Source: Lachnospiraceae bacterium | Lineage (GTDB): Bacteria; Bacillota; Clostridia; Lachnospirales; Lachnospiraceae | DNA length: 20,931 nucleotides | Assembly: GCA_030825115.1 (NCBI GenBank) | Contig: JAPJQL010000021.1 | Span: 1-20,931, forward strand | Direction: 5' to 3' | In this document: positions 1 to 8,500 of the stretch, piece by piece | Layout: each line of letters starts with the position of its first letter | Position numbering within the stretch: position 1 is the stretch's first letter | Translations under genes and position numbers: made by a program | Notes under the pieces: generated by a model | Databases searched by the model: none | What the model was told of the DNA's origin: nothing | The model's input: the letters and a program-made list of their open reading frames with translations, nothing else

Positions 1-2
1 AG

Positions 3-899
3 AAACCGGCCGATCTGGTGCAGGGAATACTTGCAGAGTACAACACGGTAAAGCGGATAAAAGCTACGGAGCCACCGAAGATGACCTTCAAGGAGGTATA
101 TGAGGCATTTTATAAATGGAAATACGAACAGGATACATCAAAGAAATATTCCCAGTCTACAAAAAGCTCCAGTAAAGCCGCCTTTAATAATTTTCAGGTT
201 CTACACGACAGAATATTCGAAGAATTGCACCACGATGACCTGCAGAGAGTGATAGATGCCTGTCCACTCAAGCACGCAAGCCTGGAGCTTATGGTAAGTT
301 TGGTACACCAAATGTACGCCTATGCCAAAATATATAAAATCGTTACTGCAAATGAATCCGAATACCTTAAAATCAACAAAGAGAATGATGACGAACACGG
401 TGTTCCATTCTCAGAGGACGAACTGAAAATTCTCTGGAATAACCAAGCAGATAAAACCGTGGAGTTTATCCTGATTATGTGCTATTCAGGATATCGGATT
501 GCTGCGTACAAAACCATCAAAGTGGATCTCGAAGAGAAAAGCTTTACCGGCGGTGTTAAAACCAAAAGCAGCAAAAACAGGACTGTCCCCATTCATTCAG
601 GCATACTTCCGATTGTTGAACGGCGAATAAAACGGGATGGTAGTATCCTGTCCTGCTCCACTATCACAATCCGAAATGAAATGTATGCGACTTTAAGCCA
701 TCTTGGAATTCCAAAGCATACACCCCATGATTGCCGCCATACATTCTCCATGCTATGCGAACAGTACTGTATAAATGACAATGATCGCAAGAGGATGTTG
801 GGTCATAGTTTCGGCTCTGACATTACTAATGGAATCTACGGACACCGATCTCTGGATGCATTAAGGAAAGAAATTGAGAAGATAAAAATTTGTTGCTAA
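3..899 (+). CDS. Tyrosine recombinase / phage-type integrase, 5' end outside window
   Basis: Site-specific recombinase that would integrate and excise a mobile element. Residues are numbered from the in-frame GTG at 18. A SAM-like core-binding region spans roughly 23-110 and the catalytic domain 130-285. The active-site set is visible: Arg160 in YSGYRI, a Lys in the beta-hairpin near 181-186, HxxR as His237/Arg240 (PHDCRH), Gly262-His263, and the nucleophile Tyr274 (GIYGH). The frame is open to base 3 with no ribosome site before the GTG, so the true start and probably an arm-binding N-terminal domain lie to the left. It ends with TAA at 897-899. It is AT-richer than its neighbours, and is convergent with the sporulation genes. 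Family membership is secure; the type of element (conjugative or phage) cannot be told from here. Confidence 0.9.
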   Translation, partial: KPADLVQGILAEYNTVKRIKATEPPKMTFKEVYEAFYKWKYEQDTSKKYSQSTKSSSKAAFNNFQVLHDRIFEELHHDDLQRVIDACPLKHASLELMVSLVHQMYAYAKIYKIVTANESEYLKINKENDDEHGVPFSEDELKILWNNQADKTVEFILIMCYSGYRIAAYKTIKVDLEEKSFTGGVKTKSSKNRTVPIHSGILPIVERRIKRDGSILSCSTITIRNEMYATLSHLGIPKHTPHDCRHTFSMLCEQYCINDNDRKRMLGHSFGSDITNGIYGHRSLDALRKEIEKIKICC

Positions 900-911
900 C
901 GTGTCGCTAAC
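891..911. repeat. Tandem direct repeat TGTYGCTAAC, 11-bp period, at the integrase stop codon
   Basis: TGTTGCTAAC (891-900) and TGTCGCTAAC (902-911) differ at one base and are spaced 11 bp, one helical turn. The first contains the integrase stop codon. A position right behind an integrase gene is typical of recombinase binding or attachment sequence, but no second attachment end is available for comparison. Functional assignment is an inference. Confidence 0.4.
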
Positions 912-1074
912 TGTTTAGTTTTTGACCTGTCAAATAAAGTTTACCCGGCATAAAAAAACAACGTATTTACAAGGTTTTTCATGTTTCTCCTACGTATTTC
1001 AACCGTTAAATTTTATTTGTTTATTAAATTGCCCACACCAAAACTGCCCTTCTCCGTCATCTCACCCACCCGCG
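900..1074. other. AT-rich non-coding gap with short repeats; possible element end
   Basis: No credible gene is present. Visible structure: a 12-bp palindrome TTGACCTGTCAA at 922-933 and two copies of ACGTATTT at 961-968 and 992-999, spaced 31 bp (about three helical turns). This could be the attachment region of the element whose integrase lies to the left. No T-tract terminator for the integrase gene was found. The stretch 1000-1074 contains nothing I recognise. Confidence 0.35.
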
Positions 1075-1103
1075 AAAAAAAGAGGAGACCACACGTCTCC
1101 TCT
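1075..1103 (-). terminator. Rho-independent terminator of the spoIIQ-like gene
   Basis: A perfect 9-bp stem (1081-1089 with 1095-1103) with a 5-nt loop (CACAC on the plus strand) is followed, in the minus direction, by seven T from the run of A at 1075-1081. It starts 6 bp after the stop codon of the minus-strand gene ending at 1110. Confidence 0.93.
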
Positions 1104-1109
1104 CCCCTG

Positions 1110-1919
1110 TCATTCCAGATAATCCAACGGGTCCACCGTCTTATCCTTATGCTGTATCTCCAAAAACAAATTGCTGCCTTCCACCGAATAATATTTGGTT
1201 GGCTCCGCCACATAGCCCATCAGCTGCCCCTGTTCCAGATACTCGCCTGCCACGGCAGACACTTCCTTTAACTGACCGCAGATTGCCGTGTAATCATTTC
1301 CCAAATCCAGCTTCAGATAGTTCCCGATTTCCTCGTTAAAACCGGATTCCAGCACTCTTGCGTTGGCCGGGGCATAGACCGGTTCGCTGACCGCGCTCTG
1401 GATCACAAGGCCCGGATTGCATTTGTACTGGTCCAGCGTCGGAAAATAAATGGTGGATTCCATGTTATAGTCCAGCACGATATTGCCCCGCACCGGCCAG
1501 AGCATGTAGCTGGTATCGCTGAAATTCAGCACCAGCGCTTTTGCCGCATCCATTCCAGTCCCTGCCGGCTGTGCCTCGCCGGATTCCGCCGCTTCGCCTT
1601 CGCCTTCTCCGGAATTTGCTGCGGCTAACTGGCTCTCCGCTGCCGCCGAATCACCGTTGTTGGCATCTGCCATCTTCTCTTCTGTTTTCTCAGGCGCCGC
1701 AGGTTCCGCATTGGATTCCCCTGCTAGTTCCGCCCCCGGTACAGTTTCCTGTGCAAGAAATTCATCCTGCCCCTGCATATCCATGTATGGATTCTGCTCC
1801 TGCCCGTCTCCTCTCTGCATTGTTACCACACCTGCCGCAGCTACTATAGTCAGCAGGCCGAGTACCAACATTACAAGGAATAGTTTGTCCTTGAACATCT
1901 GATTTACTTTCTCTTTCAC
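1110..1919 (-). CDS. spoIIQ: SpoIIQ-like membrane-anchored LytM (M23) domain protein, probably catalytically inactive
   Basis: In sporulating Firmicutes SpoIIQ sits in the forespore membrane and binds SpoIIIAH of the mother cell, forming the channel needed during engulfment. This 269-aa protein has one membrane segment (about 12-32), a low-complexity Glu/Ala/Gly/Ser linker (40-125) and a C-terminal LytM fold (about 138-269) ending in VDPLDYL. The usual zinc and catalytic residues are absent: the HxGxD position reads NPGLV (168-172), GHL reads GQL (215-217) and LHF reads LFL (251-253). The start codon is GTG, chosen because GAGGTG lies 7 nt upstream; an ATG at codon 8 has a weaker site. It lies 41 bp behind spoIID, and a candidate sigma-F promoter fills the gap. 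The assignment relies on fold plus position beside spoIID; another LytM paralogue is possible. Confidence 0.8.
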   Translation of the reverse strand: MKEKVNQMFKDKLFLVMLVLGLLTIVAAAGVVTMQRGDGQEQNPYMDMQGQDEFLAQETVPGAELAGESNAEPAAPEKTEEKMADANNGDSAAAESQLAAANSGEGEGEAAESGEAQPAGTGMDAAKALVLNFSDTSYMLWPVRGNIVLDYNMESTIYFPTLDQYKCNPGLVIQSAVSEPVYAPANARVLESGFNEEIGNYLKLDLGNDYTAICGQLKEVSAVAGEYLEQGQLMGYVAEPTKYYSVEGSNLFLEIQHKDKTVDPLDYLE

Positions 1920-1937
1920 CGTTTATCACCTCGGTAC

Positions 1938-1966
1938 TATTCTTACCAAAGCAAAACGAGTTATTC
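1938..1966 (-). promoter_or_regulatory. Candidate sigma-F promoter for spoIIQ
   Basis: Read on the minus strand, GAATA (1962-1966) is followed after 14 nt by GGTAAGAATA (1938-1947). The -10 fits the known sigma-F pattern GGnnAnAnT fully and the -35 fits GYATA at 4 of 5 positions; the spacing is about 1 nt short. Transcription would start near 1931, at the edge of the ribosome site, giving a very short leader. SpoIIQ is a sigma-F gene in Bacillus and Clostridioides, which supports the call. Confidence 0.42.
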
Positions 1967-2983
1967 AGAAATTAAAGAGATATTTTTATAATAATAATTT
2001 AATATGTCCTGATATCCCCAGCCTTCCCCCGCCATGGCGTCGGCTCCTGCCTGGCTGAGGCCGTATCCGTGCCCGGTCCCTCTTATAAACGCCCTGATTC
2101 CTTCGCTGTTCCCCTCAAATGTAAAGCAGGACGACGGAAGTCCCAGAGCATACTGAATTTCTTCCCCCGTGTAGGTCTTCGCTCCCACCTTCATCTGCAA
2201 AATATAGCCGGCGTCATCCTTTTTCACCGTCTGGATCTCGGCCGGAAGCTGTTCCGGCGCGACTGCAGCAGCACCGGGAATCCCGTTGATCAGTCCGGCA
2301 AAAGCAGACAGTCCCCACTCCATTGTCTGAAGATAATCCTCCCGTTTTGTATCCCATCGGCTCTCCACCGATTGGAGGTATGGATAATTTTCATCCCCCG
2401 CCCTTGTCCGCCCGGCGCTCACTCCGTGAAACAGCGGCAAGATTTCCCGCCCTTCATACTGCATCACCACTCCCGCCGTATCTTCCGCAGCCTGCCTGCA
2501 CTTTCCCAGATACTCAGCTGTCTTTTCCCTGTCCCACGGGGCGTTTGACTGGTTTTCACTTAGATAATCAAGGTCCAGCTCCTCCTCCCATATTGCGCTC
2601 CGCCCGTCCATCAGCCGGCAGATATAGGTCCTGGCGATCACCGCCTGGCATTTCAGCGCCTCCATGCTGCATTCCTGGGAAATCTGACACACAATCACCC
2701 CCGGCAGGTAGTCTTCCAGTTCGATGTAGGTCTGGATTCCGTTCCGCTCCACCAGGATCCTTCGATCTCCTGCCCCGGTTTGCACTGCACCGCCTTCTTT
2801 ATCCGCCTGTCCCATCCCCGCTGCATCGGAATCCTCCTCCGTATCCGCCCTGGTATCCGCAGCCTCCACCCTGGTCTCACCGGAAGCATCTCCATCCGTT
2901 CCTTTTGCCGCCTGGCTCCATGCCAGTGATACCAGCCAGGGAAACAACAGCAGCCCAATGATAATCCCCACAAATTTTCTCAC
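1961..2983 (-). CDS. spoIID: Stage II sporulation protein D (SpoIID/LytB domain)
   Basis: SpoIID is a membrane-anchored lytic transglycosylase that works with SpoIIP and SpoIIM to thin septal peptidoglycan during engulfment. The 340-aa product has an N-terminal membrane segment (about 5-22), an acidic linker (25-72), and a SpoIID domain from about 76, with LEDYLPGV (89-96), MEALKCQAVIARTY (107-120), FHGVSAGRT (185-193) and the closing motif RGTGHGYGLSQAGADAM (301-317). The catalytic Glu expected in the segment usually read as GVVxxEM is Gln100 here. The start is GTG, supported by AGGAGGGA just upstream. That ribosome site is partly buried in the 3' arm of the glgP terminator. A candidate sigma-E promoter lies inside the terminator loop. 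Family call is firm; enzymatic activity is doubtful. Confidence 0.88.
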   Translation of the reverse strand: MRKFVGIIIGLLLFPWLVSLAWSQAAKGTDGDASGETRVEAADTRADTEEDSDAAGMGQADKEGGAVQTGAGDRRILVERNGIQTYIELEDYLPGVIVCQISQECSMEALKCQAVIARTYICRLMDGRSAIWEEELDLDYLSENQSNAPWDREKTAEYLGKCRQAAEDTAGVVMQYEGREILPLFHGVSAGRTRAGDENYPYLQSVESRWDTKREDYLQTMEWGLSAFAGLINGIPGAAAVAPEQLPAEIQTVKKDDAGYILQMKVGAKTYTGEEIQYALGLPSSCFTFEGNSEGIRAFIRGTGHGYGLSQAGADAMAGEGWGYQDILNYYYKNISLISE

Positions 2984-3028
2984 AAAAAAATCCCTCCTGA
3001 CTATTAAAAGTCTATGAAGGGATTTTTT
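2984..3028 (-). terminator. Terminator of glgP, overlapping the spoIID ribosome site
   Basis: A perfect 11-bp inverted repeat pairs 3018-3028 with 2985-2995. Its 22-nt loop holds a smaller hairpin (GACT/AGTC, 2999-3012). On the minus strand it ends in seven T immediately before the spoIID GTG. The 3' arm covers part of the AGGAGGGA of spoIID (2991-2998), so a transcript reading through from glgP would hide that site. Confidence 0.8.
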
Positions 3029-3038
3029 GTTCTATACC
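3009..3038 (-). promoter_or_regulatory. Candidate sigma-E promoter for spoIID, inside the glgP terminator
   Basis: On the minus strand GGTATAGAA (3030-3038), a 13-nt spacer and CATAGACT (3009-3016) resemble the known sigma-E pattern (GKMATATTT, 13-15 nt, CATACAnT); the -10 matches at 7 of 8 positions, the -35 partly. Predicted initiation near 3002 would give a leader of about 20 nt lacking the 5' arm of the terminator hairpin, leaving the spoIID ribosome site free. spoIID is a sigma-E gene in Bacillus. Confidence 0.5.
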
Positions 3039-3048
3039 TGAATCATTA

Positions 3049-5505
3049 TCATAATTCTACCGTTACTTTCTCCAGATGCCAGATATCTCTTACATACTCC
3101 TCGATGGTACGGTCGGAAGTAAATTTCCCGCTGCATGCCACGTTCAGGATGGCAGCCTTTGCCCACCAGGACTCGTCACGGTATGCCTCGTCAATGCGCT
3201 TCTGGGCCTCGGCATACATCCGGAAATCTTTCAGGATGAAATAGGTGTCCGCACGGTCGCTGCTCTGGGTATTGAGCAGGGAATTGTAGATCTCACGGAA
3301 CATCTCCGGATCCTGCGGAGAGTAGTAACCGTTGATCAGCTGCATCAGGACACGGCGGATATCCTGGTCGTTGTTGAAGATCTGCATCGGGTCATAATTG
3401 CGGTTCTTCTCCATCTCGATGATATCATCGGAGGAAGTGCCGAAGATAAATGCGTACTCGTCGCCAACCTCTTCCACGATCTCCACGTTTGCGCCGTCCA
3501 TCGTTCCGACTGTCAACGCGCCGTTCAGCATAAATTTCATGTTGCCGGTACCGGAAGCTTCCTTGCTGGCGGTTGAAATCTGTTCGCTGACGTCTGCCGC
3601 CGCAAAGATGATCTCTGCGTTGGAAACGCGGTAGTCTTCGATAAATACGATCTTGATCTTTCCGCCTATGGATTTGTCATTGTTGATCACATCTGCAACC
3701 GCATTGATCAGCTTGATCGTCAGCTTAGCACGGCGGTAACCGGCCGCTGCCTTCGCTCCGAAGATAAAGGTTCTCGGAACAATATCCATATTTGGATTAT
3801 CCTTCAACTGATTATACAGATACATCACATGCAGGATGTTCATCAGCTGGCGCTTATACTCGTGGAGACGTTTAACCTGCACATCAAAGATGGAACGCGG
3901 GTCTACCTCGATGCCGTTGTGCTCTAAGATGTATTTTGCCAGACGGAGCTTATTCTGGTACTTGATATTCATAAACTCATGCTGCGCCTTCTCGTCGTCT
4001 GCATACAGCTTCAGCTTGCTGATGACCGGCAGGTCGGTGATCCACTCTTTGCCCACTTTATCAGTCACCCAGTCGGCGAGCAGCGGGTTTCCGTGGAGCA
4101 AAAATCTTCTCTGGGTAATGCCGTTGGTCTTATTATTGAACTTATCCGGCATCATCTCGTAGAAGTCTCTCAGCTCCTGATTCTTTAAGATCTCGGTGTG
4201 CAGTCTGGCCACGCCGTTGACAGAAAAACTTCCTGCGATAGCCATATGGGCCATCTTCACCTGACCGTCGTAGATGATCGCCATCTTGGCAACCTTATTC
4301 TGGTTGCCCGGATACATCTGCTGGATCTGGTTGATGAACCGGCGGTTGATCTCCTCCACGATCTGATAGATACGCGGAAGCAGGCGGGAGAACAGCTCAA
4401 TCGGCCATTTTTCCAGCGCCTCGGACATGATCGTATGGTTGGTATAGGCACAGGTCTTCGTCGTAACCTCCCACGCCTCATCCCACTCCAGGCCGTACTC
4501 ATCCAACAGGATTCTCATCAGCTCTGCCACCGCAACCGTCGGATGGGTGTCATTTAACTGGAACACGTTCTTTTCATGGAACCTGCGGACATCGTCATGC
4601 TTCTCCATGTACTTTGACACCGCACGCTGCACGCTTGCAGAGATGAAGAAATACTGCTGTTTTAAACGCAGCTCTTTTCCTGCATAGTGGTTGTCGTTCG
4701 GATACAGGACCTCGCAGATGGTCTTTGCCAGGTTCTCCTGCTCCACAGCCTTCTGGTAATCTCCCTTGTCAAAAGAATCCAGGCTGAAGGTATTGATCGG
4801 CTGCGCATCCCAGATCCGCAGCGTATTGACCACATTGTTGCCGTAGCCGACGATCGGCAGGTCGTAAGGAATTGCCAGAACTGACTGGTAACCTTCCTGG
4901 ACAAACTTTTCCCGTCCGTTCTCCCAGATGGTCCGCACATAGCCGCCGAACTTTACCTCGGTCGCGTACTCGGAACGGCGTACCTCAAAGGGGTTGCCGT
5001 CTTTTAACCACTCATCCGGCACTTCCACCTGGTAGCCATTTTCGATTTTCTGTTTGAACATACCATAACGGTAACGGATTCCACAGCCATATGCCGGATA
5101 TCCCAACGTAGCAAGGGAGTCCAGGAAACATGCTGCCAGACGTCCAAGGCCGCCGTTGCCTAAAGCGGCATCCGGCTCCTGGTCTTCGATGACGTTTAAG
5201 TCAAATCCCAGCTCGTCAAGTGCTTCCCTGATCTCTTCCTTCGCCATAATATTGATGATATTGTTGCCCAGCGCACGCCCCATCAAAAATTCCATGGAAA
5301 GATAATACAGGGTCTTGACATCCTGCTTTTCATATTCCTTGTGCGTGGCGATCCATTCATCAATGATGACGTCCTTTACCGCATAAGCCACTGCCTGGAA
5401 CACCTGCGCGGGCGTTGCTTCGTCGATGGTTTTGCGGAACAGACTCTTCACATTGTAGATGACGCTCTTCTGGAACGTCTCCTTGTCAAATCCGAAACTT
5501 CTCAT
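3049..5505 (-). CDS. glgP: Glycogen/maltodextrin phosphorylase
   Basis: Cytoplasmic PLP enzyme that removes glucose units from glycogen or maltodextrin with phosphate, giving glucose-1-phosphate. At 818 aa it has the usual family length. The N-terminal part shows YLSMEFLMGRALGNN, and the C-terminal part carries the PLP-lysine motif EASGTGNMKF with Lys657, followed by NGALTVGTMDGANVEI. The ATG start is preceded by AGGAGG at 7 nt. It begins 30 bp after the ileS stop with no visible promoter between, so it is probably co-transcribed with ileS and may share its T-box control. It ends at the terminator that overlaps the spoIID start. No other glycogen gene is nearby. Specificity (glycogen or maltodextrin) cannot be decided from sequence. 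Confidence 0.95.
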   Translation of the reverse strand: MRSFGFDKETFQKSVIYNVKSLFRKTIDEATPAQVFQAVAYAVKDVIIDEWIATHKEYEKQDVKTLYYLSMEFLMGRALGNNIINIMAKEEIREALDELGFDLNVIEDQEPDAALGNGGLGRLAACFLDSLATLGYPAYGCGIRYRYGMFKQKIENGYQVEVPDEWLKDGNPFEVRRSEYATEVKFGGYVRTIWENGREKFVQEGYQSVLAIPYDLPIVGYGNNVVNTLRIWDAQPINTFSLDSFDKGDYQKAVEQENLAKTICEVLYPNDNHYAGKELRLKQQYFFISASVQRAVSKYMEKHDDVRRFHEKNVFQLNDTHPTVAVAELMRILLDEYGLEWDEAWEVTTKTCAYTNHTIMSEALEKWPIELFSRLLPRIYQIVEEINRRFINQIQQMYPGNQNKVAKMAIIYDGQVKMAHMAIAGSFSVNGVARLHTEILKNQELRDFYEMMPDKFNNKTNGITQRRFLLHGNPLLADWVTDKVGKEWITDLPVISKLKLYADDEKAQHEFMNIKYQNKLRLAKYILEHNGIEVDPRSIFDVQVKRLHEYKRQLMNILHVMYLYNQLKDNPNMDIVPRTFIFGAKAAAGYRRAKLTIKLINAVADVINNDKSIGGKIKIVFIEDYRVSNAEIIFAAADVSEQISTASKEASGTGNMKFMLNGALTVGTMDGANVEIVEEVGDEYAFIFGTSSDDIIEMEKNRNYDPMQIFNNDQDIRRVLMQLINGYYSPQDPEMFREIYNSLLNTQSSDRADTYFILKDFRMYAEAQKRIDEAYRDESWWAKAAILNVACSGKFTSDRTIEEYVRDIWHLEKVTVEL

Positions 5506-5523
5506 GGCTTTTCCTCCTCGTAT

Positions 5524-5549
5524 CTGTGTGCGTTCTCAGCCGCACACAG
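5524..5549 (-). other. Intercistronic hairpin with the ileS stop codon in its loop
   Basis: A perfect 9-bp inverted repeat CTGTGTGCG/CGCACACAG (5524-5532 with 5541-5549) with an 8-nt loop containing the ileS TGA (5536-5538). No T-tract follows; the glgP ribosome site comes next. It does not look like a terminator. It could stabilise or split the message between ileS and glgP. Confidence 0.55.
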
Positions 5550-8500
5550 TCTTCTCTACGCCTAACATTACATTCTCACCGTTGATATTCCACTCTTTCG
5601 CAAACCCCTTCATCTGTCCCAGGAAGATATTCACGGCAAGTACCTCATCCTTAATCGTATCGGCGTGTTTCTTTAAAAGCTCTGCAATCTTATCGTTTGT
5701 ATCCTGATACAGATTGATGTGGTCGGTCACTTCAAACCCGGCTTCTTTTCTCATGGTCTGGATCTTGCTGATCAGCTCGCGCACAAACCCTTCCTCCACC
5801 AGCTCGGGTGTCAGATTGGTATCCAGCGCCACCGTAACATAATTGTCTCCCTCTGAAACATATCCCTCAGTCTGGGCCATATCGATCAGCAGGTCTTCCT
5901 CTTTCAGCACGACCAGCTCTCCGCCAAAGTCAAACTTCAGCGCGCCTTCTGCCTTCAGGGTATCCATCGCCTCGTTTCCGTCAATCTCTGCAAGAGCCTT
6001 GCGGATATTGCCAAGCTGTTTGCCGTATTTCGGGCCAACGGTCTTAAGCTGCGGCTTGAAGCTGTAGGAAGTAAAGTTCCTCACATCCTCCACAAACTCC
6101 ACGCTCTTTACATTCAGCTCATCCTCGATGATCTCCACATAGAAGTTTGAGAGCTCATGGTCTGCCTTCACATACATCTTTCCGATCGGCTGGCGGTTCT
6201 TGATGTTTGCGGTATTTCTGGCGGCACGGCCAAGCACAACCACTTTTAAGACCTCGTCCATATCTTCTTCCAGCTTCCGGTCGATGAAACGCTCCTCGAC
6301 TGCCGGGAAGCTGCACAGATGCACGCTCTCCGGCGCGCTCTTGTCGATGCTCCTCACCAGGTTCTGGTAGATATCCTCGGTCATAAACGGGATCATCGGA
6401 GCGGCTGCCTTGCTGACCGTCACCAGCGCGGTATACAAAGTCATGTAGGCGTTGATCTTATCCTGCTCCATCCCCTTTGCCCAGAAACGCTCCCGGCTTC
6501 TTCTGACATACCAGTTGCTCATATCATCCACAAAATCCTGAAGCGCCCTTGCCGCCTCCGGAATCCGGTAATTTGCCAGATTGTCATCTACATCGCGCAC
6601 CAGGGAATTCAGCTTCGACAGCAGCCATTTGTCCATAACCGGAAGCTTGTCGTAATCGAGGCTGTATTTTGTCGCGTCAAAATTATCGATATTTGCGTAG
6701 AGCACGAAGAATGCATAGGTATTCCACAGGGTTCCCATGAACTTCCTCTGTCCCTCCTGCACCGCCTTTCCGTGGAAACGGTTCGGCAGCCAGGGCGCGC
6801 TGTTTACGTAGAAATACCAGCGGATCGCGTCTGCGCCGTATGTCTCAAGCGCATCGAACGGGTCCACCGCGTTGCCCTTGGACTTGCTCATCTTCTGCCC
6901 GTTCTCATCCTGCACATGGCCCAGCACGATGACATTCTTATACGGAGCCTTGTTAAAGATCAGGGTCGAGATGGCAAGCAGGGAGTAGAACCATCCGCGT
7001 GTCTGGTCCACCGCCTCCGAGATGAAGTCGGCCGGGAACTGCTGCTCAAACAATTCCTTGTTCTCAAACGGATAATGATGCTGTGCAAACGGCATCGCCC
7101 CGGAGTCAAACCAGCAGTCGATCACTTCCGGCACACGCTTCATCTGTTTGCCGCACTTCGGGCAGGTGATCGTCACATCGTCGATATACGGGCGGTGCAG
7201 CTCGATGTCATCCGGGCAGTTCGGGGACATGGATTTCAGTTCCTCAATGCTTCCGATGGAATGCTGCTCGCCGCACTCACACTCCCACACGTTGAGCGGG
7301 GTTCCCCAGTAACGGTTCCGGCTGATGCCCCAGTCCTGTACATTTTCCAGCCAGTCGCCGAAACGGCCTTTGCCGATGCTCTCCGGAATCCAGTTGATCG
7401 TGTTGTTGTTGCGGATCAGGTCTTCCTTTACCGCCGTCATCTTGATAAACCAGGACTCTCTCGCATAGTAGATCAACGGAGTGTCACATCTCCAGCAGTG
7501 CGGATAGCTGTGCTCAAAACTCGGTGCGGAGAACAAGAGTCCCTGCTCCTCCAGCGCTTTTAACACAAGCGGGTCAGCCTTTTTCACAAAGGTCCCCTCC
7601 CACGGGGTCTCCTTTGTCATCTCGCCCTTGGAATCAACCAGCTGGACGAAGGGCAGGTCGTATTTTCTTCCCACCTTGGAATCGTCCTCACCGAATGCCG
7701 GTGCGATGTGCACCACACCGGTACCGTCGGTCAGGGTAACGTAATTGTCACAGACAACGTAAAATGCTTTTTTGCGCTGTTTCTCGCAAATCTCATTTGC
7801 AAAGTCGAATAACGGGATATATTCCTTGTATTCCAGGTCTTTTCCTTTGTACTTCTCCAATACAGTATATTCGCCGTCCAGCACCGTATCACAAAGAGCT
7901 TCCGCAAGATAATACGTGTAATCCCCGTTCTTCACCTTCACATAAGCCTCATCCGGGTTCACGCAAAGACCTACGTTAGAAGGCAGGGTCCACGGAGTGG
8001 TCGTCCATGCCAGGATATAGGCGTCTTCATCCTTTACCTTAAAACGCGCGATCGCGGAGCGTTCCTTGACATCCTTATAGCCCTGGGCCACCTCATGGCT
8101 GGACAGCGGGGTGCCGCAGCGCGGGCAGTAGGGAACGATCTTGAAGCCTTTGTATAAAAGACCCTTTTCCCAGATCTGTTTTAACGCCCACCATTCGGAC
8201 TCGATGAAATTGTTGTGATAAGTAACATACGGATCGTCCATATCGGCCCAGAAACCTACCGTGCCGGAAAAATCCTCCCACATCCCCTTGTATTTCCAGA
8301 CGCTCTCTTTGCAGTGGCCGATAAACGGGTCCAGACCATATTCTTCAATCTGTTCCTTTCCATCCAACCCCAGCATCTTCTCCACTTCCAGCTCTACAGG
8401 CAGACCGTGGGTATCCCATCCCGCCTTTCTCGGCACCATATAGCCCTTCATGGTGCGGTAGCGCGGAATCATGTCTTTGATGACACGGGTCAGCACATGG

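Noticed and set aside
891..999. Short repeats as a CRISPR-like array
   Set aside because: Repeat units are only 8-10 bp with two copies each and no regular spacers; better explained as recombinase-related sequence.
922..1271. Two overlapping plus-strand frames between the integrase and spoIIQ
   Set aside because: They run through the spoIIQ terminator and into its antisense strand; low-quality composition and no ribosome site.
6319..7563. Plus-strand 414-codon open frame antisense to ileS
   Set aside because: Lies wholly inside the certain ileS gene; the translation shows no family features and no ribosome site, so it is a by-product of codon bias on the other strand.
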